Origin: Streptomyces griseoviridis
Lineage (GTDB): Bacteria; Actinomycetota; Actinomycetes; Streptomycetales; Streptomycetaceae
Assembly: GCA_014649155.1 (NCBI GenBank)
Contig: BMSM01000022.1
Location: 50,799 to 114,798, forward strand
Direction: 5' to 3'
Length of the DNA stretch: 64,000 bases
Shown here: one piece after another, positions 26,126-34,473 of the stretch
Layout of the letters: every line of letters starts with the position of its first letter
Numbering within the stretch: the stretch's first letter is position 1
The notes under the pieces: generated by a model
Databases searched by the model: none
Told to the model about the DNA's origin: nothing
What the model saw: only the letters and a program-made list of their open reading frames with translations
Program-made: the position numbers and the translations under genes

Positions 26126-26524
26126 CCGCCGCCGCCGGACGACGGGAACTCAACACGGCGCAGTCCGTAAGCCACGTGCTGGTATGGCGTCTACGCCGCA
26201 CCGCCGGCCTACCCGCCGACACCAGCCACGCGGACGCTGGCAGCCACACGGCGGGACGCCCGGCCAACCCAGCGACGCAGCACACACAGGGCCGGTCCGG
26301 AACCCGGCTGGGCCGACCCTAGCTGCGGACCCGTTACCTCAAGCCCTTGGTAATGCAGGGGGATGAAGGCCGCTGTGCGGCGGATCACCCCAGGACCGGA
26401 ACCGCAGGCAACGTCTTCGCGGATGACCTTGGGCACGGTGCCGCAGATGGGCAGCTGGCCGCGGCGCTCACGGTTGAGTACAGGTACTCATGCGCGCCGG
26501 CACCACTCGCGGCACCGTGCATCC
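26126..26524. other. Intergenic stretch, 399 bp, no gene seen
   Basis: Short frames here lack start sites and Streptomyces codon bias. Nothing beyond the promoter of the next gene can be supported. Confidence 0.6.
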
Positions 26525-26920
26525 ATGACCGACATCCCGGCCCAGGGACGGCGACGCCCCTGGTCGCACCGGACCCGCCTGGGCGTGGACCTAGCCTTCA
26601 CCATCCCGTTGTTCCTGCTGGAGGCCGGGTGGCTCGCGCTGGACGCGGTATACGGCTACGGCCTCGACGTATGGGCGGCGCAAGGCGAGCAATGGGAAAT
26701 CGACGCGGCCAGTCTCGCGTACATGGGACGATTACGGACACTGCTGATCACCGTGCTCATCTTGGCGGTTCTCGCGGCGGTCTCCCGCGCCCGATGGACC
26801 GTGATCGCACATCTGCTGGTCGCCCTCCTGGCAGGCGGAGCGCTCATGGCCACGCAGCACGACTGGGACCGCAGCCACGCCCCACCACCCGGATGCGTCC
26901 GCTACAGCGCGAACTGCTGA
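26525..26920 (+). CDS. Small membrane protein, DUF6234-like
   Basis: A 131-residue protein with three hydrophobic segments: VDLAFTIPLFLLEAGWLAL (~22-40), LLITVLILAVLAAVSRA (~75-92) and VIAHLLVALLAGGALMA (~95-111), ending in a short Cys-containing tail (PPPGCVRYSANC). It resembles the Streptomyces DUF6234 family of unknown function. The ATG at 26525 follows CCGTGCATCC with no strong ribosome binding site. It is probably cargo of the integrated element. Confidence 0.6.
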   Translation: MTDIPAQGRRRPWSHRTRLGVDLAFTIPLFLLEAGWLALDAVYGYGLDVWAAQGEQWEIDAASLAYMGRLRTLLITVLILAVLAAVSRARWTVIAHLLVALLAGGALMATQHDWDRSHAPPPGCVRYSANC

Positions 26921-27016
26921 GCCCGCCAGGGGCACCTCCCGACCCTGTTGGACGCACTCCATCCAGCAACTCAAGCTCGTCACGGCACTTCAGACCAGTG
27001 CGGCGCGAGTCTCCCT

Positions 27017-27841
27017 CTACCGAGCCGCCGGCATCGCTGCCCTACCCGCCCCTGGACCTACCTGGTCAGCCAACCGACTCGCCAGCGCCCGAGGCCCCAG
27101 CGTGCTCAGAGCCCACAAGCTGCTGGCGTGCCGTGCCGTCTGCCAGAGCGGATCATCCAGGTCTACAGGGGTGTGGAACGGAACAACGGGGATGCCGTGG
27201 GCATCGAAGGGCGCGTGATCGAGGTAGCGCATGCCGCCGGTGCCGCACACGTAGTGGGTGCTGCCGGTGGCGGCCGCGAGGTCGGCGAGGCGCTCGGAGC
27301 GGCCTTGGCGGCACGGTATCCCGCTGCTGACGAGTACTTCGCCGTTCCATCCCAGGGCGGTCAATAGGGCGACCGTGGATACCTGGGCGATGCCGGCCAC
27401 CCGGTCGGTCGTATCGAGGCTGTCCAGTACCGCTCCGAGGACATCACGCACGACAGGCCAGTGGCGGCTGCGGCGGTAGTACTGGCGCACAAGAAGCTCG
27501 ATCGACCGGCGGGAACGGTGCCGATCCACGAGCCGGGCCTCGCTGATCAGCGTCGGCCGCCCGCCGGGCAGGTGCGTCGGCAGCGAGAGCCACTGCTGCC
27601 GAGCCGGGTCGTCCAGGGCGGCGAGACGGGCGCGGTGCTGGTAGTCGCGGCGGGCGAACTGTACGTCGTCGAGAACGATCCACCGGTCGGCGGCGAAGAG
27701 CTTCGCCAGAGTGGCCAGCCGGGGGAACAAGTTCGGCTGGTGGATCGCGCAGCGCCCGCCCCACGCGCCGGCACCCAGCAGTTCAGGTGCTGATGAGGCG
27801 GCTGTCGAAGCCGGCGCCGAGGAGGCGTTCGTAGGCGTCAT
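27017..27841 (-). CDS. WbqC family protein
   Basis: A 274-residue WbqC-like protein, a family linked to surface polysaccharide and modified-sugar gene clusters; biochemical role unproven. Motifs: CAIHQPNLFPRLATLAKLF near residue 30, IVLDDVQFARRDYQHRARL, QWLSLPTH, STVALLTALGW, STHYVCGTGGMRYLD. GGGGGA precedes the ATG, which lies 59 bp inside the end of the upstream ydcF-like gene, showing tight operon organisation. Confidence 0.82.
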   Translation of the reverse strand: MTPTNASSAPASTAASSAPELLGAGAWGGRCAIHQPNLFPRLATLAKLFAADRWIVLDDVQFARRDYQHRARLAALDDPARQQWLSLPTHLPGGRPTLISEARLVDRHRSRRSIELLVRQYYRRSRHWPVVRDVLGAVLDSLDTTDRVAGIAQVSTVALLTALGWNGEVLVSSGIPCRQGRSERLADLAAATGSTHYVCGTGGMRYLDHAPFDAHGIPVVPFHTPVDLDDPLWQTARHASSLWALSTLGPRALASRLADQVGPGAGRAAMPAAR

Positions 27842-28472
27842 ACACGTCCCCCGGTACCTCCTGCTCGACGGCGAAGCCGAGCTTCGGGTACTCGATCACT
27901 CGTTGCAGATCGCCGACAAGCATGTCCACGACCAGCTTCTCGTCACCGATGGACTTGATGTAGTCGTCCAGCTCCAGCGGCTCGGAGGCGCACACGACCT
28001 CCACCTCGGGCCAGAGCTTGCGGCAGGTGGCGTACGAGCGCCGCTCCATGTACGGCTTGGAGATCAGCAGCAGCGATTCGACCGCGATGCCGGCCTCGGC
28101 CAGCAGCTCCCGCGAGAAGGTGATGTTCTGCCCGGTGTTCGCGGCCTTCGGCTCGACCAGGATCGCCTCGTCCGGCACACCCAGGTTCAGCGCGTGCTCG
28201 CGGTAGTGGACGGCTTCGCCGCGTGGGAAGCGGGCACGGGTCGTGGGGCTGTTGCCGCCGCTGAAGACCAGGACCGGGAACAGGCCGGCGCGGTAGAGAT
28301 CGGCGGCCGTGGTCGCCACTCCGAGATCGTGGCTTCCCAGGCCGATCGCCGCCGAGCAGGGCCGCTGTTCGTGGCCCATCTGGTGGTAGTTCCAGATCAG
28401 CGTCGCGTCGTGGAACTGCTCGTCGGTGATCTGGCGCTGCTCGTGCTGCGGCACTGGCACTCCCTGACTCAT
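27783..28472 (-). CDS. YdcF family protein (DUF218)
   Basis: A 229-residue YdcF/SanA-type protein. Motifs: AAIGLGSHDLGVATTAADLY, VLVFSGGNSP, FPRGEAVHYREHALNLGVP, EPKAANTGQNITFSRELL and LLLISKPYMERRSYATC. E. coli members affect envelope integrity (SanA) or bind S-adenosylmethionine in vitro (YdcF). This one lacks a membrane anchor, so it is cytosolic. Its start overlaps the stop of the TPR regulator by four bases (ATGA). Confidence 0.82.
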   Translation of the reverse strand: MSQGVPVPQHEQRQITDEQFHDATLIWNYHQMGHEQRPCSAAIGLGSHDLGVATTAADLYRAGLFPVLVFSGGNSPTTRARFPRGEAVHYREHALNLGVPDEAILVEPKAANTGQNITFSRELLAEAGIAVESLLLISKPYMERRSYATCRKLWPEVEVVCASEPLELDDYIKSIGDEKLVVDMLVGDLQRVIEYPKLGFAVEQEVPGDVYDAYERLLGAGFDSRLIST

Positions 28473-29512
28473 CCCTGCTGGCCCTTCCGGATGCCCTCGA
28501 TACTGCGCAGCTGGTGGCTCAGCCCGTACTGCCGGGCCACCTGCGCCGCCTGATCGAGGACGGACAGCCCATCATTCCGGGTCGCCGCGTCGGACAGAAG
28601 GATGTGCCCGTAGGCGGTGTCCAGCCGTACGCGCTGCATCGGGGAGTCGACCGTGCCGGTGGTGCGTGCGATGTCGATGTGGTGCAGGGCCTGGGTCAGG
28701 TCACCGGCTCCGCGGTGGGCCAGGGCCAGCTTCTGGTGGGCGACCGACCAGTCCTCCGGCTCGCCCAGGTCCTCGAAGGCGCGGGTCGCGGCCGTCATGA
28801 CCCGGGTCGCGTACTCGTTGTCGCCGTCCTTACTGAGGGCCGTACCCACCCAGAGCCGGGCCCTGGCCCGGTCGCGGAGGCTGAGACGCTCGTCATCGGC
28901 GAGGACTTCGTACTGGCGGGCGGAGGGCTGAAGCCGGCCCGACATCTCCTGGACGACCGCGAGCGAAAGCTCGATCTGGGCGACGCGGCGCGGGATGTCC
29001 AGCTCCGTGAACATTCCTCGGGCGGTCAGGTAGGAGTGCCGGGCGGACAGCGGGCCGAGGATCGCTCCCTGGTCGCGCTGCACATCACCCAGCAGCACGA
29101 GGGAACGGCCGTAGAGGTAGAGGCCCTTGTGATCGAGCTGGTGTGGGTCAAGGCGTCCCAGCCAACGGTTCAAGAGGGTGGTGGCGAAAGGGAAGTTCTG
29201 GCGGCTGATGCAGACGACGGCGCGCTCGATGTCCTCGGTCCACGTCTCGTAGTCCGCCGGCCGCGTGCTCTTGCGGTCGGGAAAGAGGAAGTTCTCGAAC
29301 CGGGCCTGGGCGGCGGCGTCCGCACGGGCGAGCGCGGTGTCCAGAATGGCCTGCGTGTCCGGCCGGGGCTGGGTCTCCGTTCCGAGGCTCTCCCACTTGG
29401 CGACCGTACGCAGCGCGACACCTAGATGCTCGGCGAAGGCGCGCGTGCTCATGCGCAGCGCGGCGCGCAGGGCACTCGCTTCCCGGCCGGTCCACTGCTG
29501 CACACTGACCAC
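28469..29512 (-). CDS. XRE-type regulator with TPR domain
   Basis: A 347-residue regulator. The N-terminal helix-turn-helix reads REASALRAALRMSTRAFAEHLGVALRTVAKWE. The rest is an all-helical TPR-like array (about 100-345) as in RRNPP-type and other Streptomyces XRE-TPR regulators that often respond to small ligands. The GTG at 29512 has GGAGG six bases upstream; the frame is open further 5' but codon bias drops. It heads the regulator-ydcF-wbqC operon and diverges from the resolvase-like gene. Confidence 0.8.
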   Translation of the reverse strand: MVSVQQWTGREASALRAALRMSTRAFAEHLGVALRTVAKWESLGTETQPRPDTQAILDTALARADAAAQARFENFLFPDRKSTRPADYETWTEDIERAVVCISRQNFPFATTLLNRWLGRLDPHQLDHKGLYLYGRSLVLLGDVQRDQGAILGPLSARHSYLTARGMFTELDIPRRVAQIELSLAVVQEMSGRLQPSARQYEVLADDERLSLRDRARARLWVGTALSKDGDNEYATRVMTAATRAFEDLGEPEDWSVAHQKLALAHRGAGDLTQALHHIDIARTTGTVDSPMQRVRLDTAYGHILLSDAATRNDGLSVLDQAAQVARQYGLSHQLRSIEGIRKGQQG

Positions 29513-29567
29513 GGATGACCTCCCTCCGTCATGTATGGAAGCACTCTCTGTGACCGCAAGGGGCGCA

Positions 29568-29587
29568 AAGTGCAACGGAAGTGCAAC
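29568..29587. promoter_or_regulatory. Direct repeat AAGTGCAAC in a divergent promoter
   Basis: Two copies of AAGTGCAAC start 11 bp apart, one helical turn, between the TPR regulator and the divergent three-gene operon. They are a candidate binding site for that regulator. Confidence 0.4.
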
Positions 29588-29631
29588 AGCAGGTCATTTC
29601 GCGGCCGTTCGCGGAAGCCGACGCTGTGACC

Positions 29632-30045
29632 ATGGACGACGAAGTCATCACGGAACAACGCCCCGTCGCCTTCCCGAAGGTCTTCGGCTACCTGCGCTAC
29701 GCGGCCGGCGGCCCGGCCCGCCACGCCGCTCTCGTCGACTGCCTCGCCGAATACTGCCGACAGCACGAACTGACACTGTGCGGCGTCTTCACAGACCGCC
29801 AAGCGGCGATGGCCGTCCGCTCCCCCGCCTTCGTCGGCTTGCTGGACGCGCTCGAACTGCCCGGCACCTACAGCGCCGTGGTCCCGGCCCTCAGCCACCT
29901 CGGCCCGAAGCGGCTCGTCCCCGACCGGATGCGGCAGATAGCGGAGAAGGGCACCCGCCTGATCGTGATCCGCTCCACCGGGATGTCGGCGCTCCCGACG
30001 CGTTCCGGACACGCAAAGCCGCATCATCACCCAGGAGGCGCCTGA
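29632..30045 (+). CDS. Small resolvase-like protein
   Basis: A 137-residue protein. FGYLRYAAGG at residues ~16-25 resembles the first strand of serine recombinases (GYLRVS), and the rest (AALVDCLAEYCRQHELTLCGVFTD, GTYSAVVPALSHLGP, KGTRLIVIRS) follows the resolvase catalytic-domain fold. The catalytic Ser position is Ala and there is no DNA-binding domain, so it is probably not an active recombinase. The ATG at 29632 is used but the start is not certain. Its stop overlaps the next start (TGATG). Confidence 0.5.
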   Translation: MDDEVITEQRPVAFPKVFGYLRYAAGGPARHAALVDCLAEYCRQHELTLCGVFTDRQAAMAVRSPAFVGLLDALELPGTYSAVVPALSHLGPKRLVPDRMRQIAEKGTRLIVIRSTGMSALPTRSGHAKPHHHPGGA

Positions 30046-30461
30046 TGTCCGTACGCGACGCCCTGAGGCGCGCTCCCATGGTCGCCGACGTGCCCGCCCT
30101 GCGGCTGCTGCGGGTCGGCGATGGCTGGGACGTGCTGCGTACCCCGGCAGACATCGGGCTGCTGGCCCTGGCACACCTGCGGACCAGCGGGGTGAAGATC
30201 GGACCGGTGCTGTACGACGGCCCCAACGATCGCCTCTACTACGCGATCGGAACCGGCACCGCCGACACCTGGGAGGGTCTGCCGGTACGGCATCTCTCCA
30301 GCGACACGTGGCTCGTCGCGCCCAGCCTGGAACAGATCGACGACTGGTTCGGCGGCTGGTACGAGCTGCCCCACGACGACACCCTCACCGATGCCGACGC
30401 CCTCCGGGCCGCGCTGCGGCACCCGTACGTCAGCGCGGCCGTGAGGAAGGTGTACCGGTGA
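30045..30461 (+). CDS. Hypothetical protein of XRE-TPR-linked cassette
   Basis: A 138-residue soluble protein: RLLRVGDGWDVLRTPADIGL, VLYDGPNDRLYYAIGTGTADTW, GLPVRHLSSDTWLVAP. The pattern recalls small Streptomyces proteins found beside DUF7848 and XRE genes, weakly like prim-pol N-terminal regions, but no catalytic motif is evident and function is unknown. GGAGG precedes the start and both gene junctions overlap. Confidence 0.6.
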   Translation: MSVRDALRRAPMVADVPALRLLRVGDGWDVLRTPADIGLLALAHLRTSGVKIGPVLYDGPNDRLYYAIGTGTADTWEGLPVRHLSSDTWLVAPSLEQIDDWFGGWYELPHDDTLTDADALRAALRHPYVSAAVRKVYR

Positions 30462-30694
30462 ATCCCCGAGCGGTCGTGTGCCACAAGGAGTGGACCCTCC
30501 AGCCCGACCGGGAGCCGGACGCCGCGCCCATCACCTACGCGATGCAGTGCGGGGTCTGCGACGAGAGCTCTCCGACCTGTACCGACTTCGCCGAACCGCA
30601 GGGCTGGGTGTTCGAGCACGGTAGCCGTAATCCCTCACACCACACCTACCGGGAGATCATCACTCGGCCGTGGCGGGCGTGGTGGAGGCCCTGA
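30458..30694 (+). CDS. DUF7848-like small protein
   Basis: A 78-residue protein with CHKEWTLQPDREPDA, YAMQCGVCDESS and WVFEHGSRNPSHHTYREI. The C-x-x-C pair with nearby Cys and His residues suggests a metal-binding fold. It matches the small Streptomyces family I know as DUF7848, common beside XRE regulators. The GTG start overlaps the previous stop (GTGA). Confidence 0.65.
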   Translation: MNPRAVVCHKEWTLQPDREPDAAPITYAMQCGVCDESSPTCTDFAEPQGWVFEHGSRNPSHHTYREIITRPWRAWWRP

Positions 30695-30910
30695 TACCCC
30701 GTGAGACCGATGGGCGCCTTTCGGTAGGCACCCCAGCGGCCACGCCCCGAAGCACGCGCCAGCGCGCCACCGACGGGCCGCTTCGGAGACTCCTTCGGCA
30801 GCCGAGGTATCTCGCTCGATTCCGCGCCGCCGCGTCCATCGCGGCGTTACACCGACCGCTACCGCCCAGCCGGTAGCGTCGCAACCCACCACCTGAGCAG
30901 GGAGAACACG

Positions 30911-32293
30911 TTGCAACCCATGCCTCTGAACAGGATCGCCAACGTCGTCGGTGGTCGCCTCGCCGACGTCCTCGATCCCGAAGCCCAGGTCACCCAGCCC
31001 GCGGTGTTCGACTCACGTGAGGCCACCACCGGGTCACTGTTCCTCGCCCTTGAGGGAGAGCACACCGACGGCCACGCCTACGCCGAGGCCGCCATCAACA
31101 AAGGGGCCACCGCCGCGCTCGTCACCCGGCCGGTCGGTGTCCCCGCGATCGTCGTGGACGACGTCCTGCGGGCGTTCGGCCGACTCGGGCACTTCCTGCT
31201 GCACGACGGGCTCGCCGCGGCAAAGGTGGTGGCCATCACCGGCTCGGCCGGCAAGACCAGCACGAAGGACCTGATCGCTCAGGTGCTGCCGGGCAACGTC
31301 GTATCCACTCCGCAGTCCTTCAACAACGAGATCGGCCTCCCGCTGACCATCACCATGGCCGACAGGCACACCGACTACCTCGTGCTGGAGATGGGCGCAC
31401 GCCACATCGGCGACATCCGCGACCTCACCCGGATCGCACCGCCGGACATCAGCGTCGTCACCAACGTCGGTACCGCTCATGTCGGCGAGTTCGGGGGCCG
31501 CGAGAACATCGCGGAGGCCAAGGGGGAGATCGTGGAAGCGGTCCAGCCGGGCGGGCTCGCCGTTCTCAATGCCGACGACGACTTCGTGGACGTGATGCGC
31601 AACCGCACCCAGGCCCGCGTCGTCACCTACGGCCTCGCCGAGGAGGCGACCATCCGCGCCACCGGCATTGAGATCGACGGCCAGGGCCGCGCCTCCTACA
31701 CCCTCGTCACCCCGGAAGGACGAGCCGGCGTACGGCTCCAGTTCGTCGGCGACGTCCAGGTCCACAACAGCCTCGCTGCCGCCGCCGTCGCCCGGGAAGC
31801 CGGCCTCGACGTAGAGCAGACCGCCGCCCGCCTGTCCGAAGCCCTGCCCCGCTCACGCTGGCGTATGGAGACCACCACCAGGCCGGACGGCGTCACGATC
31901 ATCAATGACGCCTACAACGCTAACCCGCACTCCATGCGCCACGCCCTGGACGCCCTGGCAGCTATGACCCGCGGCCAGGACCAGCGTTCCGTCGCCGTAC
32001 TCGGCCGGATGAACGAGCTGGGCGACGACGCCCGCGGAGCACACGAGGAGATCGGCCGGTACGCGGCCGGACTGGGGCTCGATCACATCATCCTGGTGGG
32101 AGGAGACGAAGCCGGATGGATGCAGCAGGGTGCCGGCGGCGTCGGCGGAAGCGCCGTGCACCTGCCCGACCAGGACGCTGCCCTCGAACTGCTCCACAGG
32201 ATCCTCCGCGCCGGGGACGTCGTCCTGGTCAAGGCGAGTCGCGGGGTCCAGCTGCAGCAGCTCGCCGACGCGCTGCTGCACCTGAACCCCTGA
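30911..32293 (+). CDS. MurF-like ligase (UDP-MurNAc-tripeptide:D-Ala-D-Ala ligase family)
   Basis: A 460-residue Mur ligase. The N-terminal UDP-MurNAc-binding domain contains FDSREATTGSLFLALEGEHTDGH; the ATPase domain has the P-loop ITGSAGKTSTKDLI and EMGARHIGDI; VVTNVGTAHVGEFG and NDAYNANPHSM are signature MurF segments. The active-site lysine region is present. MurF adds D-Ala-D-Ala to the peptidoglycan stem peptide in the cytosol. Its place in an integrated element, outside a dcw cluster, marks it as a second copy. A TTG at 30911 has GGGAG six bases upstream; an ATG at 30920 is the alternative. It converges with the murC-like gene. Confidence 0.85.
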   Translation: MQPMPLNRIANVVGGRLADVLDPEAQVTQPAVFDSREATTGSLFLALEGEHTDGHAYAEAAINKGATAALVTRPVGVPAIVVDDVLRAFGRLGHFLLHDGLAAAKVVAITGSAGKTSTKDLIAQVLPGNVVSTPQSFNNEIGLPLTITMADRHTDYLVLEMGARHIGDIRDLTRIAPPDISVVTNVGTAHVGEFGGRENIAEAKGEIVEAVQPGGLAVLNADDDFVDVMRNRTQARVVTYGLAEEATIRATGIEIDGQGRASYTLVTPEGRAGVRLQFVGDVQVHNSLAAAAVAREAGLDVEQTAARLSEALPRSRWRMETTTRPDGVTIINDAYNANPHSMRHALDALAAMTRGQDQRSVAVLGRMNELGDDARGAHEEIGRYAAGLGLDHIILVGGDEAGWMQQGAGGVGGSAVHLPDQDAALELLHRILRAGDVVLVKASRGVQLQQLADALLHLNP

Positions 32294-32304
32294 CCCCGGA
32301 TCGG

Positions 32305-33759
32305 TCAGACAGCCGTACCGACGGTGTCGCCGAGCGCGGACCGCAGTACCTGGCCCGCCTCGGCGATGTCACCAGGCCCCATCAGCACCAACACGTCACC
32401 GGGCCGGGCCAGCGACGCCGCGAGGACGGCGGCCTCGGCCCGGTCGGGCTCCACGTGCCGGCACGTGCCACCCGCGGCGTCGATGCGGGCGGACAACGTC
32501 TCCAGCCCGGCCACGGCGAAACGCTGGGCGCTGCCAGTGACCACCACCTCGTCACTGCCCGCCAGGGCCTTCCCGAATTCCCAGCCGAAGACCGTCAGCC
32601 GGGAGGGACCGGACGGTTGGAACACCGTGATCATCCGGCCCTGCTCCCCGGCCACCGAACGCGCGGCGGCGAGGTCCGCGCGCACCTCGTCAGGGTGGTG
32701 GGCGTAGGAGTCGTACACCCGGACGCCGCCCGCCTCGAAAGCAGGCGTCATGCGACGCACCACACCGTCGAAGTACCGCAGCTGCTCCACCGCCTGGCCG
32801 CAGTGCTGGCCCAGCACGTGGAGCGTGATGACGGCGGCAGCGGCGTTCAGCAGCTGGTGCCCGCCTACGGTGCGCAGGTCGAGCGCGTACTCCACCCCTC
32901 CCGGCCCGACGAGCACCGCACTGCTGCCCCGGCCCTTGATGGACACCTCGGTCAGCCGCCAGTCCGCAGATGTAGAGAAGCCGAACGTCACCACCCCCGG
33001 TCCGTTCTCGGCCGCGGTCAGCCGGGAGGCGAGTTCCAGACCGCCCGGCGAATCGATGCCGACCACAACCGTGCCGCCTTCGCGCAGACCCAGCGCGAGG
33101 CCGCTCTCGAAGGCGTCGACGACCTGGTCCTCGTCGTCGTAGACCTCGGGATGGTCCTAGCCGATGTTGGTGATCACGGCCACGTCCATGTTCATACCGA
33201 CGTGCGAGCGGTCCGACTCGTCGACCTCCGCGACGAAGAGGGAGCCCTGCCCGGCGTGACCGCCGCTGCCCGGCACGTCGAGGTCCGCTCCGACCACGTA
33301 CGACGGTTCCTGCCCGAGGCGCGGGAGGGCGAAGGCGAGCATGCCCGCGGTGCTCGACTTGCCGTGCGTCCCCATCACGGCGACCTTCTTGGGCTGTGCG
33401 GCCATCAACGCGTTCAGGACCGTCGACCGGTGCACGACCGGCACGCCGAGCGCTCGCGCCGCACGGATCTCCGGGTTGTCCGGTCCGATGGCGTGCGTGA
33501 ACACGACCGCGGTCGCGTCACCCGGGACGTGCTCGGCCGCGTGAACCGTGTGCACCCGCACGTTGAGACGAGCCAGCGCGTTCAGGGCTTCCGTGACCCG
33601 GACATCGCTGCCCGACACGGTGAACCCCCGCTCGGCGCACACCCGCGCCACCGGGAGCATGCCGGTGCCCCCGACACCGACGAAGTGCACCCGGCTCAGG
33701 TCGACCGATCCGCCGGCCGACAGATCCGGTGTGATCGTGGGGACTGCGGTTTCCGCCAT
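32305..33759 (-). pseudogene. MurC-like ligase interrupted by one in-frame TAG
   Basis: Two halves of one UDP-MurNAc:L-Ala ligase in the same frame. The first (201 codons) has the Rossmann GVGGTGMLPVARVCAERGF, P-loop VMGTHGKSST and AEVDESDRS. It ends NIG then TAG at 33159-33157, then resumes DHPEVYDDEDQVVDAFESG and includes VGGHQLLNAAAAV, VYDSYAHHPDEVRADL and VFQPSGPSRLTVF. No frameshift is present. A single base change from a sense codon (such as CAG, TGG or GAG) explains it: recent nonsense mutation, sequencing error or, least likely, readthrough. GGAGGA precedes the ATG at 33759. Otherwise it would act one step before MurD-F in peptidoglycan synthesis. Confidence 0.85.
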
Positions 33760-33872
33760 GAAACAGCCTCCTCCGAGGCGACGACCGCCGCCTCTGACAA
33801 CCAGCGCGCCCGCGTTGCCGGGCGCACGGCAACAGTCGCGCCAGGCCCCTCGGACCGTCTACGACCTGCGAC

Positions 33873-33892
33873 GTTGCGGATGCGTTCGCAAC
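33873..33892. promoter_or_regulatory. Inverted repeat GTTGCG-N8-CGCAAC
   Basis: A 6-bp inverted repeat spaced by eight bases lies in the divergent region between the murC-like gene and the helix-turn-helix gene at 33939. It is a candidate operator. Confidence 0.35.
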
Positions 33893-33938
33893 ACGACCCC
33901 CGGGCTCACGCAGGACCGTGGTGTTCGGAGAGCACCAG

Positions 33939-34346
33939 ATGAGGGCCCCGAACTACGCGCTCGCGCTGGCCCTCGCCGAGGCGGGCTGGAACAACAGCGA
34001 GACCGCCCGACGGATCAACGCCTTGGCCCAGGAACGGGGCCACCATGGCGTCGCTGCTGATCGGTCACGGGTCAGCCGATGGATACGGCGAGGCGAGAAG
34101 CCACGCCCACCTGTCCCGGAACTCCTCGCCGACTTACTCACTGGGCACCTGCACCGGCCCTATACGCCCGGACTCCTCGGGATCGGCCCGTCCCACAGCG
34201 TGTTGATCCACTTGGACCCGACCGAACACCGAGCCTTGGCCAGGAACGCGGCCGTCGCCAATATGTCCGCCGAACAGTACGCCCAAGTGCTTCTTCGGCT
34301 TGCCCTCACCCTGCGGGGTGGGGGCAGAACCGGCAGCCGGCCTTGA
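33939..34346 (+). CDS. Short helix-turn-helix regulator with RHH-like tail
   Basis: A 135-residue protein. Residues ~3-70 match the N-terminal helix-turn-helix of Streptomyces MmyB/TPR regulators (NYALALALAEAGWNNSETARRIN, DRSRVSRWIRRGEKPRPP). The usual long TPR part is absent; instead VLIHLDPTEHRALARNAAVANMSAEQYAQVLL resembles a ribbon-helix-helix. It may be a natural short regulator or a truncated one fused to another domain. GGAG precedes the ATG. Confidence 0.6.
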   Translation: MRAPNYALALALAEAGWNNSETARRINALAQERGHHGVAADRSRVSRWIRRGEKPRPPVPELLADLLTGHLHRPYTPGLLGIGPSHSVLIHLDPTEHRALARNAAVANMSAEQYAQVLLRLALTLRGGGRTGSRP

Positions 34347-34473
34347 GCGGCTGAACCGTCGCTGTCGACTACGGACTGGAGTCATGGCGACGGCCCAGTT
34401 GTAGAACAGAGGAGCGCCATCACATAGGCCAGTAGAAATGGCGCGAGCACATTCCGAATGGGTACCATGCCGG

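Noticed and set aside
32305..33759. Two separate genes for the two MurC halves
   Set aside because: Both halves lie in one frame and join at a conserved MurC segment; a single TAG explains the split.
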